64,000 bases of DNA from an uncultured Bacteroidales bacterium (GTDB lineage Bacteria; Bacteroidota; Bacteroidia; Bacteroidales; FEN-979), in contig CAISRB010000033.1 of assembly GCA_903887775.1 (NCBI GenBank), positions 1 to 64,000 of the forward strand, written 5' to 3'. This document shows positions 7,336 through 15,800 of this stretch, one piece after another. The notes under the pieces are model-generated. The model saw only the letters and a program-made list of their open reading frames with translations. It was not told where the DNA came from and made no database searches. The stretch's first letter is position 1; each line of letters opens with the position of its first letter. The translations under genes were made by a program, and so were the position numbers.

Positions 7336-10005
7336 TTATTTTATCAGGTAATTTTTATCGAAAAATTTCAGGTACTTGATGATGTCTTTATTCTTGTAAA
7401 GAACAGGATAATTGTTAACTGAAATAATAAAATCATTGTAATCCCCGACTTCATTAAGTCTGATAAAAATATATTTACTGTCACGGATGCTTAAAAGGTA
7501 TCTTGAAGCCTGAGTGGCATCATCAAAATTACTTACCGTAATCATTTCGCGGTTGTTGTCAAATAACAGACTGTTTACTTCAAGACCTTCAAGATCATGC
7601 ATCTTCGAATTAAAATCAGCAATTTTAATTTTCAGGGCATTTACATCAACCTTTGCATTATTTACAATGAGTATATAAAAATGGACTGCTGAAGAATCAA
7701 ATTTATAAATACTTTCAGCTGCTTTAAGCAAGGCAGAAATGGAATCAGCAGAAGATTTTCCCGGCTGTTGTTGAGTTGCCGGACTTGTCAAAGAAGTGAG
7801 AACTTCCCTTGCAAGATTGCTCACAGGGCTTTTGGGATATTCCTGTTGAATCATCGTAAGTGCAACGATCATGGAATCGGCAACTTCAATTTTACCAAGA
7901 GAAAGAGCCCGGAGATAATCAAACTTGGGAAGCAGTGCGGTATCGCTTTTATATTTTGCGTGAGCCTCTGAGGCACTACTGATAACCATGTAGTATTGCT
8001 GGTTAAGGAATGCTTTATAAGTGGTCTCGTAAAGTTTTGAAGACTCGGATTTTCTGGAGGCCAATTCCTTGAAATAATTAGGATTTACCAGTAGTTTGGC
8101 GTAATCCGTTTCGGGATAGCCGGTAAGCAGAAGGTTTCGGTAATAATCCGATTTTGGCTCATTTTTCAGACCATTATACAGAGTATAAAGTTCAAAATAT
8201 GTTTGGGCTTTACGCGGGTACTCGGGAAATTTCTGAAGCAAAGTTTCAAAGCATTCAATGGAATGACCGTAATCATTAAGCCCTTCAATATAAATGAACC
8301 CGGCTTTGTAATAAGCATCTGAGACTTTCTTCTTTGACACAGCAAGCTTGGCTGGTGTGAGAGGAATGTCCTGGCTGTAAAATTTTTTATCTTTAGGATT
8401 GGTGGATTTCTTCTCGGTTTTTTCTCTTCCGCTGGTATCGCTGCCAGCCATTGGCGGTGCCGGGATAGTATCAACAGGGGCTTCAGCAGGATTCATTGTA
8501 ATTGCCTTATCAGTAAGACACCAATTATCTTCAGATCTTCTTCGGCCCCATTTTTTTGCGAAATTCGAAAAACCATTGGCGAGTGTATTGGCATTATAAA
8601 AATACCATCGACCCTGAGAGGAGGATGTATTCGTCTTATCCTCCTGTACGGCAAACATCTGGTTTTCCTGTTTGAGCTGAGCGTCCTGTTTCTTTTTTAC
8701 TTCTTCGGCAATATAATTCGCAACCAGCCTTTCAATAACGGCATTCCTTAGTTCTTCAGGCATAGCAGCAAGAGCCTGCAAACTGTCTTCCCTGCTGATC
8801 AGCTGTAATTGTTGAACGAGGTCCGTCAGGGTTTCGGTTTTTTTCTTGATGATGTTATAATTTGCAAAATCTTTTGGCAGAAACTGCATGGTACTGTCAT
8901 AATATGCCTGTGCTTTCGGATAATTGGGGAAGGAGAAATAAATATCGGCCAGTTGCAGGGCTGATATGGCTTTCTGGTAATTATTGGTTTTACTTGTGCT
9001 TACCGATTTGCCCAGGTACTCAATTGCATGGATGCTGTCTTTATCTGTAAGTGAAATTTGTGCAAGAGCATAATAGATCTGATCGAGGTAGTCCTTGTTC
9101 TTTTCATCTTTCAGCATTTTGCCGAGTTTCTTGACTATGAATTCCCGTTCAGTCGATTTGCTGGTATAACACTGTGCCAGGTTGATCTTCGCATTGAACT
9201 CCATCTCATATGTGGAACTATGCTTGAGCACCTGAGTATACATCAAAGCAGCCTTGTCAGGGTCCTCCTGTTTCTGGGCGATCTGTCCAAGGATAAAATA
9301 GACCCTTGTTTTCATTTTGACTTTAGGGTTCAGTTCCAGGGCCCGGTTGAGGTAGGGAACAGCTGCATCAAAATTCTTCTGGAGAATAAACGAATTTGCA
9401 TAGGCCAGGTTCACCGCTTCTTCATATTTTGCAGGGGCTTCACCTTTGTTGATTTTATTCAGTAACATGTCAAGCATCGGCTCACCCCGGTTATAATCAC
9501 CAAGCTGAATATTTGCCATGGCAACCCAGTACATCGCCTCATATTTGATGTCGTTGTCATTATATGTTTTGATAACGAATTCAAATGTCCTCCTGGCCAT
9601 GGGGTAATCTTTCTTGTAGAAATACGCCTTCCCAATCATCATGTAAGCATCATCAATCCATTTACAATATTCTTTGTGATTGAAGAACATCGAATGCTTC
9701 TGGATGGTTTTCGATGCCTTTTTTATTGCGTTATCAGAAAACTGTGCAGCTTTGTTCCCGGTTTTATCTCCGAAGTTGTACACCGGAAGTATAAGTGAAA
9801 AATTATCTTTCATCTCTGCGTCATAATCCTTGATGCCCTGGCGCATCAGGTCCATGCCGTTCCAGTAAACATTGTAATGTGCAGTGATGTTATGGTAGGC
9901 GCGCCTTGTCCAGGTGTTTTTCTTGGTTGAGCATGAGCTGAAAAGAATTGAGCCGGCGAGTAATAAAAAAACTGTGGCGAGAGTGTATTTCTTCGTCGAG
10001 ATCAA
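7336..10005 (-). CDS. sprE: T9SS / gliding-motility TPR lipoprotein SprE/PorW
   Basis: 889 residues. A type II signal peptide ends at FSSC with lipidated Cys25. It is followed by CSTKKNTWTRRAYHN and then ITAHYNVYWNG, a region typical of SprE/PorW. Many TPR-like helical pairs follow (for example AYMMIGKAYFYKKDYPMARR). A Ser/Thr/Lys-rich low-complexity linker lies around residues 500-540, before a second TPR block. SprE/PorW is an outer-membrane-tethered periplasmic lipoprotein needed for T9SS secretion and gliding. It heads the minus-strand operon with bactofilin and AtpI. The T9SS core operon lies 5 kb away on the other strand. Confidence 0.85.
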   Translation of the reverse strand: MISTKKYTLATVFLLLAGSILFSSCSTKKNTWTRRAYHNITAHYNVYWNGMDLMRQGIKDYDAEMKDNFSLILPVYNFGDKTGNKAAQFSDNAIKKASKTIQKHSMFFNHKEYCKWIDDAYMMIGKAYFYKKDYPMARRTFEFVIKTYNDNDIKYEAMYWVAMANIQLGDYNRGEPMLDMLLNKINKGEAPAKYEEAVNLAYANSFILQKNFDAAVPYLNRALELNPKVKMKTRVYFILGQIAQKQEDPDKAALMYTQVLKHSSTYEMEFNAKINLAQCYTSKSTEREFIVKKLGKMLKDEKNKDYLDQIYYALAQISLTDKDSIHAIEYLGKSVSTSKTNNYQKAISALQLADIYFSFPNYPKAQAYYDSTMQFLPKDFANYNIIKKKTETLTDLVQQLQLISREDSLQALAAMPEELRNAVIERLVANYIAEEVKKKQDAQLKQENQMFAVQEDKTNTSSSQGRWYFYNANTLANGFSNFAKKWGRRRSEDNWCLTDKAITMNPAEAPVDTIPAPPMAGSDTSGREKTEKKSTNPKDKKFYSQDIPLTPAKLAVSKKKVSDAYYKAGFIYIEGLNDYGHSIECFETLLQKFPEYPRKAQTYFELYTLYNGLKNEPKSDYYRNLLLTGYPETDYAKLLVNPNYFKELASRKSESSKLYETTYKAFLNQQYYMVISSASEAHAKYKSDTALLPKFDYLRALSLGKIEVADSMIVALTMIQQEYPKSPVSNLAREVLTSLTSPATQQQPGKSSADSISALLKAAESIYKFDSSAVHFYILIVNNAKVDVNALKIKIADFNSKMHDLEGLEVNSLLFDNNREMITVSNFDDATQASRYLLSIRDSKYIFIRLNEVGDYNDFIISVNNYPVLYKNKDIIKYLKFFDKNYLIK

Positions 10006-10102
10006 ATTTCTGGTAATTAATATAGGTATAACTACAAAACCGCAAATTTAGTATAATTTTACGATATTTGCAGCCGTTATTGATTCAGGATAATTAATTG
10101 GG

Positions 10103-10993
10103 ATGGCTGCGGAAAAAGACGAAAAAAAGAAACAAAACTGGAAGGTCAGATTAAGGAATAAGTATCGTCTGGTTTTCATGAATGATGAAACTCTGGAGGA
10201 AAGGCTGACTTTCAGGCTCTCCCGCCTGAATGTGTTCATAGCTCTGGGAACCTTAACAATTCTACTTATTTTCCTGACATCGATCCTGATCGCATTCACT
10301 CCATTAAGGGAGTATATTCCAGGGTATTCCAGTGTCGGACTTCAGAAAAAGCTCTACGAACTGACATTAAAGACGGATTCAATTGAAAAAGCCCTTTTGC
10401 GCAAGGACTTGTATCTTCAGAATCTGCGTGATGTGATCAACGGCAAGGATCTCTCCGAAAACAGGCCTGTAATACGGGATACTATTCATAAATATGCGGA
10501 TATACGACCGAAACGGTCTGAAGAGGATTCACTTTTACGTGCGGATGTCGAAAGCAAGGCAAAATACAACCTCTACAAAGCTGAATCAGGAGATAATTCA
10601 GTTTCGGCAAAGGGCTCAATCGGGGGGGTACTGTTTTTCACACCCCTGAAAGGAGTGATAACCAATGGATTCGATCCGGTAAAAAAACATTTTGGCGTTG
10701 ATATCGTGGCCAGGCAGAACGAGGCGATCAAATCGGTGCTTGACGGGACGGTGATCTTTGCGAACTGGACTCTTGAGACGGGTTACGTGGTAGCAATTCA
10801 GCATTCGCAAAATATCGTCAGCATATATAAGCACAACTCTGCTATACTTATCAAAGCCGGAGATTATATAAATGCGGGAGACCCTGTGGCTATTATCGGT
10901 GAGACAGGCGAATACTCAACAGGCCCCCATCTTCATTTTGAGATTTGGTACGAGGGTAAACCAGTCAACCCTAAAGATTATATATCTTTCTGA
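10103..10993 (+). CDS. M23-family peptidoglycan metallopeptidase, membrane anchored
   Basis: 296 residues. A basic cytoplasmic N terminus is followed by one transmembrane helix (about 43-65), a helical linker, and a C-terminal LytM/M23 domain. The zinc site is complete: HxxxD at His196/Asp200 and HLH at His276/His278. The enzyme should cut peptide cross-links in peptidoglycan. It is transcribed divergently from sprE, with bactofilin just beyond; bactofilin-M23 partnerships control cell shape in other bacteria. Its stop codon overlaps the dxr start (TGATG), so it is the first gene of the dxr-rseP operon. Confidence 0.93.
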   Translation: MAAEKDEKKKQNWKVRLRNKYRLVFMNDETLEERLTFRLSRLNVFIALGTLTILLIFLTSILIAFTPLREYIPGYSSVGLQKKLYELTLKTDSIEKALLRKDLYLQNLRDVINGKDLSENRPVIRDTIHKYADIRPKRSEEDSLLRADVESKAKYNLYKAESGDNSVSAKGSIGGVLFFTPLKGVITNGFDPVKKHFGVDIVARQNEAIKSVLDGTVIFANWTLETGYVVAIQHSQNIVSIYKHNSAILIKAGDYINAGDPVAIIGETGEYSTGPHLHFEIWYEGKPVNPKDYISF

Positions 10994-12189
10994 TGGGAAC
11001 TTCAATTGTGCCAAAAAAACGCATTGGTCTTTTAGGATCCACCGGCTCTATCGGCCAGCAGACTCTGGATGTAATAAGGTCAAACCCTGATCTCTTCGAA
11101 GTTGAAGTCCTTACGGCCCAGAATAATTGTGATGTGCTTATCGGACAGGCTTTTGAGTTTAATCCGAACATCGTTGTAATAGGGAATCCGGCATATTACA
11201 GGAAAGTCGCAACTGCCCTGGAATCCCTGCCTGTAAAGGTGTTTGCGGGTGAGGATTCGATAACCCAGGTCATGGAGATGGAATCTATTGATTTGGTTAT
11301 CAGTGCCCTGGTAGGCTATGCAGGGCTCAGGCCGACACTGAGGGCTATCGAATACGGTAAAAATATTGCTCTTGCAAATAAAGAAACCCTGGTTATTGCA
11401 GGCGATCTGGTGACCGCGAAAGCCCGTTCGATGAATGTTATGTTACTGCCTGTTGACTCCGAACATTCTGCTATTTTTCAATGCCTTGCCGGCGAAAACC
11501 CCGGAAGTGTAGAAAAGATATATCTGACTGCCTCGGGAGGGCCATTTCGCGGAAAAACAAAGGGATACCTGCAAACTGTAAACAGGGAGGCAGCGCTGAA
11601 CCATCCTAACTGGAAAATGGGGAACAAAATCACCATTGATTCGGCTTCGCTGATGAATAAAGGCCTTGAAGTCATTGAAGCCCGCTGGTTATTTGATCTT
11701 AAGCCGGACCAGATAGATGTTATTATCCATCCTCAGTCAATTATACATTCCATCGTCCAGTTTATCGACGGATCGATGAAGGCCCAGATGGGATTACCTG
11801 ATATGAGGCTGCCTATATTGTATGCACTGGGGTTTCCGGGAAGGCTTCCGTCAGCATTGCCCAGGTTCAGTTTTTTTGACTATCCGGAACTCACTTTTGA
11901 AAAGCCTGACAAAGAACTGTTCCGAAACCTTGGACTGGCTTACAAGGCTTTAGAAGCCGGCGGGAATATGCCTTGTATTATAAATGCCGCAAATGAAGCA
12001 GCTGTGTTGGCATTCCTCAGCGAAAAAATCGGATTCCTGGAAATGACAGATGTGATCGAGCATTGTATGCAATCGGTGACCTTCATCAGCAAGCCATCTT
12101 ATGAAGATTATGTTGAAACAAACGGGGATGCGATTAAAAAAGCCGAAGAATTTATTGTTAATATTTTAATAAAGAAAAGGAAAAATTAA
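10993..12189 (+). CDS. dxr: 1-deoxy-D-xylulose 5-phosphate reductoisomerase
   Basis: 398 residues; makes 2-C-methyl-D-erythritol 4-phosphate in the non-mevalonate isoprenoid pathway, using NADPH. It shows the NADPH-binding GSTGSIGQQTL, the metal and substrate motif VDSEHSAIFQ, the flexible-loop region SASLMNKGLEVIEA, and MGLPDMRLPI. Length is normal. The ATG overlaps the M23 stop by one base and its own TAA overlaps the rseP ATG by one base, indicating translational coupling across three genes. A dxr-rseP pair is common in Bacteroidota. Confidence 0.97.
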   Translation: MGTSIVPKKRIGLLGSTGSIGQQTLDVIRSNPDLFEVEVLTAQNNCDVLIGQAFEFNPNIVVIGNPAYYRKVATALESLPVKVFAGEDSITQVMEMESIDLVISALVGYAGLRPTLRAIEYGKNIALANKETLVIAGDLVTAKARSMNVMLLPVDSEHSAIFQCLAGENPGSVEKIYLTASGGPFRGKTKGYLQTVNREAALNHPNWKMGNKITIDSASLMNKGLEVIEARWLFDLKPDQIDVIIHPQSIIHSIVQFIDGSMKAQMGLPDMRLPILYALGFPGRLPSALPRFSFFDYPELTFEKPDKELFRNLGLAYKALEAGGNMPCIINAANEAAVLAFLSEKIGFLEMTDVIEHCMQSVTFISKPSYEDYVETNGDAIKKAEEFIVNILIKKRKN

Positions 12190-13511
12190 TGGAAATATTC
12201 ATAAAAATAGTTCAGCTTCTTCTCAGCTTATCAATACTGGTGATAATGCATGAGATGGGTCATTTTGTTGCTGCGAAAGTATTTAAAACCAGGGTTGAGA
12301 AATTTTACCTTTTTTTCGATCCATGGTTTTCATTATTTAAATTCAAAAAAGGCGAAACCGAGTATGGGGTTGGATGGCTCCCACTCGGAGGATATGTCAA
12401 GATCTCCGGAATGATCGATGAATCGATGGATATGGAACAAATGAAGCAGCCTCCGAAACCCTGGGAATTCAGATCAAAACCTGCATGGCAAAGACTTATT
12501 ATTATGCTGGGCGGCGTTACTGTGAACCTCCTCCTCGCGATAGTAATTTATATTATCATGCTGATGGTTTGGGGCGATCAATACCTGCCTGCCTCAGAGC
12601 TTAAATATGGAATTTCAGTAGATTCCACCGGTTACCAGATGGGACTGAGAAACGGCGATAATATTGTTTCAATCGACAATAAAGTTGTTGATGATTTTGC
12701 TGCCATTCCTAAAACCCTGGTGCTTGAGGAAGCCAAAACGATCCAGGTGATTCGTGAAAGCCAGAAAGTCAATATTGAAATACCGAAAGGTTTCATCAGT
12801 AAACTTATCAAATATAAATCGACCGATTTCATTTCATTCCGAATGCCTTTCGTGATTTCCAGTTTTAGCGCGGGAGCTCCTGCCGGGAAGGCCGGAATGA
12901 TGAAAGGTGACCATCTTGTTGGCATTAACGATACACTTCGCCCGTTTTTCAGTGAATTCAGAAAAGCGCTCCAGGCATACAAAAACAAAGAGGTAAGCGT
13001 GATGGTCCTCAGAGGCAAAGACACCTTGAAACTAAACGTCAATGTCCCTTCTACCGGGCTGATCGGAGTTTATTCCAGACCTCCTTCTGATTTTCTGAAA
13101 TTCAGGGAGAAATCGTACAATATACTGACTGCTATCCCTGCCGGCGTCGTTAAAGCTTTTGAAGGGGTAGGCAATTACATTAAATCGATCAAACTTCTGT
13201 TCTCACAGGAAAAGGCGTACGAATCCGTCGGAGGTTTCATTGCAATTGGTTCAATCTTTCCGTCTTCCTGGGACTGGCAGGCATTCTGGCATCTTACAGC
13301 CTTTTTATCGATAATGCTTGCGGTTTTGAATGTTTTACCAATACCCGCCCTTGACGGCGGGCACGTAATGTTCCTGCTTTATGAAATCATTTTCAGACGC
13401 AAACCCAGTGATAAATTTATCGAGTACGCCCAGATCGTAGGAATGGTGCTTCTTTTCGGCCTTCTGATTTTTGCAAACGGGAATGACATCATGAAGCTGT
13501 TCAGGAAGTAA
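12189..13511 (+). CDS. rseP: RseP-type site-2 intramembrane metalloprotease
   Basis: 440 residues. The first helix carries the zinc motif HEMGH (His21, Glu22, His25). Two PDZ-like segments follow (around GLRNGDNIVSIDNK and AGMMKGDHLVGIND). The C-terminal helix region has NVLPIPALDGGH, which supplies the third zinc ligand. RseP cleaves membrane-anchored anti-sigma factors and signal-peptide remnants. No rseA/rseB-type anti-sigma gene is adjacent. It ends the M23-dxr-rseP operon, followed by a heptad inverted repeat. Confidence 0.95.
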   Translation: MEIFIKIVQLLLSLSILVIMHEMGHFVAAKVFKTRVEKFYLFFDPWFSLFKFKKGETEYGVGWLPLGGYVKISGMIDESMDMEQMKQPPKPWEFRSKPAWQRLIIMLGGVTVNLLLAIVIYIIMLMVWGDQYLPASELKYGISVDSTGYQMGLRNGDNIVSIDNKVVDDFAAIPKTLVLEEAKTIQVIRESQKVNIEIPKGFISKLIKYKSTDFISFRMPFVISSFSAGAPAGKAGMMKGDHLVGINDTLRPFFSEFRKALQAYKNKEVSVMVLRGKDTLKLNVNVPSTGLIGVYSRPPSDFLKFREKSYNILTAIPAGVVKAFEGVGNYIKSIKLLFSQEKAYESVGGFIAIGSIFPSSWDWQAFWHLTAFLSIMLAVLNVLPIPALDGGHVMFLLYEIIFRRKPSDKFIEYAQIVGMVLLFGLLIFANGNDIMKLFRK

Positions 13512-13515
13512 GATT

Positions 13516-13603
13516 GAATATCGAATATTGATCAACGAATGTTGAATGTCAAATACAATGACTTCGTCATTCAATATTCAACATTCGTTATTCAAAATTC
13601 AAT
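13516..13603. repeat. Heptad-unit inverted repeat, locus C (between convergent rseP and yitT-like gene)
   Basis: Five 7-bp units (GAATATC, GAATATT, GATCAAC, GAATGTT, GAATGTC) at 13516-13550 face five units of opposite sense (ATTCAAT, ATTCAAC, ATTCGTT, ATTCAAA, ATTCAAT) at 13569-13603. At the centre a perfect hairpin AATGAC/GTCATT (13557-13571) closes a TTC loop. The right arm contains the stop codon (13599-13601) of the minus-strand YitT-like gene, and the left arm begins 4 bases after the rseP stop. Placement between two convergent stops suits a bidirectional terminator. Confidence 0.8.
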
Positions 13604-14495
13604 CCGCCACCTTCTCTTTCAATGACTTAAACCCTTCTCCAAGGATTTCCGAAGCGTCGAGAACGGTAAGAAATGCTTTTGGATCTATCTGGTGGATATA
13701 TTCTTCGAGGACAATCAGTTCCCTGCGGCTTACGACTGTGAAGATGATCTTGCGCTCAGCCATATTGAACATGCCCTGGCCTTCGATGATTGTTCCGCCC
13801 CTGTTCAGGTTATTGATTATCTTATCTCTTATTTCTTCATGCTTCTCGGAAATGATGAAAAGGCTTTTCTCGTAATTGATGCCTTCGAGAACCCCATCGA
13901 TCACTTTACCGGTAATAAAGATTACGATCCATGAATAAAGGGGGATTTTCCAGTCTCCGAATACAAATAATGCCAAAAGAACAATTACTGAATCCACCAT
14001 GATCATCAGCTGACCGATTGGCAGTTTTGTATACTTCGCGATGATGGCAGCAACAATATCGCTACCACCCGATGTTGCTTTCGATTTAAAAATAAGCCCC
14101 AACCCCAGTCCACATAGCAATCCGCCGAATATGGATGATAACAATGCGTCACCCTTGACCAAGGGCTCAAATCCCCAAATCCATGTCATCGTATCAGTAA
14201 AGACTGCTGTAAGCGAGAATCCGATTACCGTTTTAACCCCAAACCTTGGCCCAAGGATTTTTATCCCTATGATTGTCAGTGGAATATCAAAGCATAAAGC
14301 CATTAACCCAACCGGGGTGCCAAGAATAAAATGGAGGATGATTGAAATACCATATACCCCCCCCGGAACTATTTTATAAGGTGTGATAAAAAAAACAAAG
14401 GCAGTTGCAAGAATAAAGGAGCCAATGACAATCAAGCTGTAGGATAAAAACCATTTTCTTGTAAACGGTTTTTCTTTAATCATAAAAAAGGCCAT
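13599..14495 (-). CDS. YitT-family membrane protein with DUF2179 domain
   Basis: 298 residues: about five N-terminal transmembrane helices (FVFFITPYKIVPGGVYGIS is the recognisable family stretch), followed by a soluble C-terminal DUF2179 domain from about residue 215 (NRGGTIIEGQGMF, then IIFTVVSRRELIVLEEYI). The family is common in Firmicutes and Bacteroidota; its biochemical role is not established. The last codons and stop sit inside heptad repeat locus C. It is divergently oriented to the T9SS operon, with about 200 bases between the starts. Confidence 0.9.
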   Translation of the reverse strand: MAFFMIKEKPFTRKWFLSYSLIVIGSFILATAFVFFITPYKIVPGGVYGISIILHFILGTPVGLMALCFDIPLTIIGIKILGPRFGVKTVIGFSLTAVFTDTMTWIWGFEPLVKGDALLSSIFGGLLCGLGLGLIFKSKATSGGSDIVAAIIAKYTKLPIGQLMIMVDSVIVLLALFVFGDWKIPLYSWIVIFITGKVIDGVLEGINYEKSLFIISEKHEEIRDKIINNLNRGGTIIEGQGMFNMAERKIIFTVVSRRELIVLEEYIHQIDPKAFLTVLDASEILGEGFKSLKEKVAD

Positions 14496-14592
14496 AATTA
14501 TCGAATTAGATTATTGAAAAAGAGATAGAATGTGAAATCCTGAAAACAAAGTTGACAAAAAGAATATTGGTAACAAAATAAAAACCGTCACG

Positions 14593-14630
14593 TTTAAGAA
14601 AATTCAGTTGTCACAGCTGACTTTCTTAAA
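14593..14630. promoter_or_regulatory. 38-bp imperfect palindrome upstream of the T9SS operon
   Basis: The outer arms TTTAAGAAA (14593-14601) and TTTCTTAAA (14622-14630) are perfectly complementary. The inner TTCAG-TTG and CAG-CTGA also pair around a TCA centre, with two irregular positions. It lies 71-109 bases upstream of the porP start, in the gap between divergent yitT-like and porP genes. It could be an operator for a dimeric regulator or an RNA hairpin in the 5' leader. No U-tract is immediately downstream, so a terminator is less likely. Confidence 0.55.
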
Positions 14631-14701
14631 AGATTTTAATCATTATTGTAAGGGATTTATGCTTACCGGTTTGAAAAAAAGCTTTACTTTTAACGCCTGA
14701 A

Positions 14702-15703
14702 ATGAAAGATCATAACAACCGGAACTTGATGCAACAACCGAAATTCCCCGGAAATCCTTTCTGTAAGTATATTTCTATCACATTACTATGTTTAAATGTG
14801 ATATTAGCATATGAAAGCAAAGGGCAGCAATCCAGCCTGATCACCAATTATATGTTCAATAATATGGTTTTCAATCCGGCTTTTGCGGGTCAGAGTGGCG
14901 GAGTTGCCATCACGGGACTTATCCGTGAACAATGGTTCGGGTTTAAAGACAGTGATGGTAACAAAGTGTCGCCGGAGACTATTTTTCTTACAGTTGATGC
15001 ACCTATCAGGGCGATACATGGGGGTGTCGGAGGTATGGTTTCACAGGACAAGCTTGGTTTTTTTACCAATACAAGTGTTAAGATCGGGTATGCTTACAAA
15101 GCTGAATTCGGGCCGGGCATCTTCTCTGCCGGTCTGCAAGTGGGATTTCAGAATGGTAAATTTGATTATTCCAAATTCAAAGCGGTCAGCAGCGATGACC
15201 CTCTCCTCAAGTCAGATCAGGCTAACAGCGATATGATCTTTGACGGGTCAATTGGTCTTTTTTACCGTGTACCTGATAAGTTCTACGTGGGCTTATCGGG
15301 TGACCAGCTCCTTCAGTCAAAGGGCAATAACACACAATACAGGCTTCAACGGACTTTTTACCTTACCGGCGGATATCAGTGGGACATACCGAATCATCCG
15401 GCTTTCCAGCTTCAGCCGAGTGCAATTGTTATGTTCGATGGAGCTGCATTCCAGTTCAGCATCAGCGGACTCCTATGGTATAATAACAAGTTTTATGGCG
15501 GGCTTGCTTACCGCTTTGAAGATGCTGTTTCGGTTCTTGCAGGTCTCACCATAAAGGGCTTCAGGCTTGGATTAGCGTATGACATAGGAACGTCGAAAAT
15601 GATGAATTACAGCAACGGAAGCTTCGAGGTGATGCTGAATTATGTGCTTAAAATTGAAACTGAAAAATTCAGAAGAAGTTACCGTAACACAAGGTATTTG
15701 TAA
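14702..15703 (+). CDS. porP: T9SS membrane protein, PorP/SprF family
   Basis: 333 residues with a long N-terminal segment and a signal sequence (hydrophobic region about 24-40, then SKGQQSS), followed by an outer-membrane beta-barrel. The opening NYMFNNMVFNPAFAGQSG is the signature of PorP/SprF. The C terminus is basic rather than a classical barrel ending. PorP/SprF proteins work with the GldKLMN core; in Flavobacterium SprF is needed to secrete the adhesin SprB. It is the first gene of the porP-gldKLMN cluster, 98 bases before gldK. Confidence 0.92.
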   Translation: MKDHNNRNLMQQPKFPGNPFCKYISITLLCLNVILAYESKGQQSSLITNYMFNNMVFNPAFAGQSGGVAITGLIREQWFGFKDSDGNKVSPETIFLTVDAPIRAIHGGVGGMVSQDKLGFFTNTSVKIGYAYKAEFGPGIFSAGLQVGFQNGKFDYSKFKAVSSDDPLLKSDQANSDMIFDGSIGLFYRVPDKFYVGLSGDQLLQSKGNNTQYRLQRTFYLTGGYQWDIPNHPAFQLQPSAIVMFDGAAFQFSISGLLWYNNKFYGGLAYRFEDAVSVLAGLTIKGFRLGLAYDIGTSKMMNYSNGSFEVMLNYVLKIETEKFRRSYRNTRYL

Positions 15704-15800
15704 ATTTAATACTAACTTTCCGGTATTATTCAAAAACATGACAATAATATACTAAAGCTGAAAAAGCAGCGTTTATTTTTATCAACCAACTGCCCGAAAA

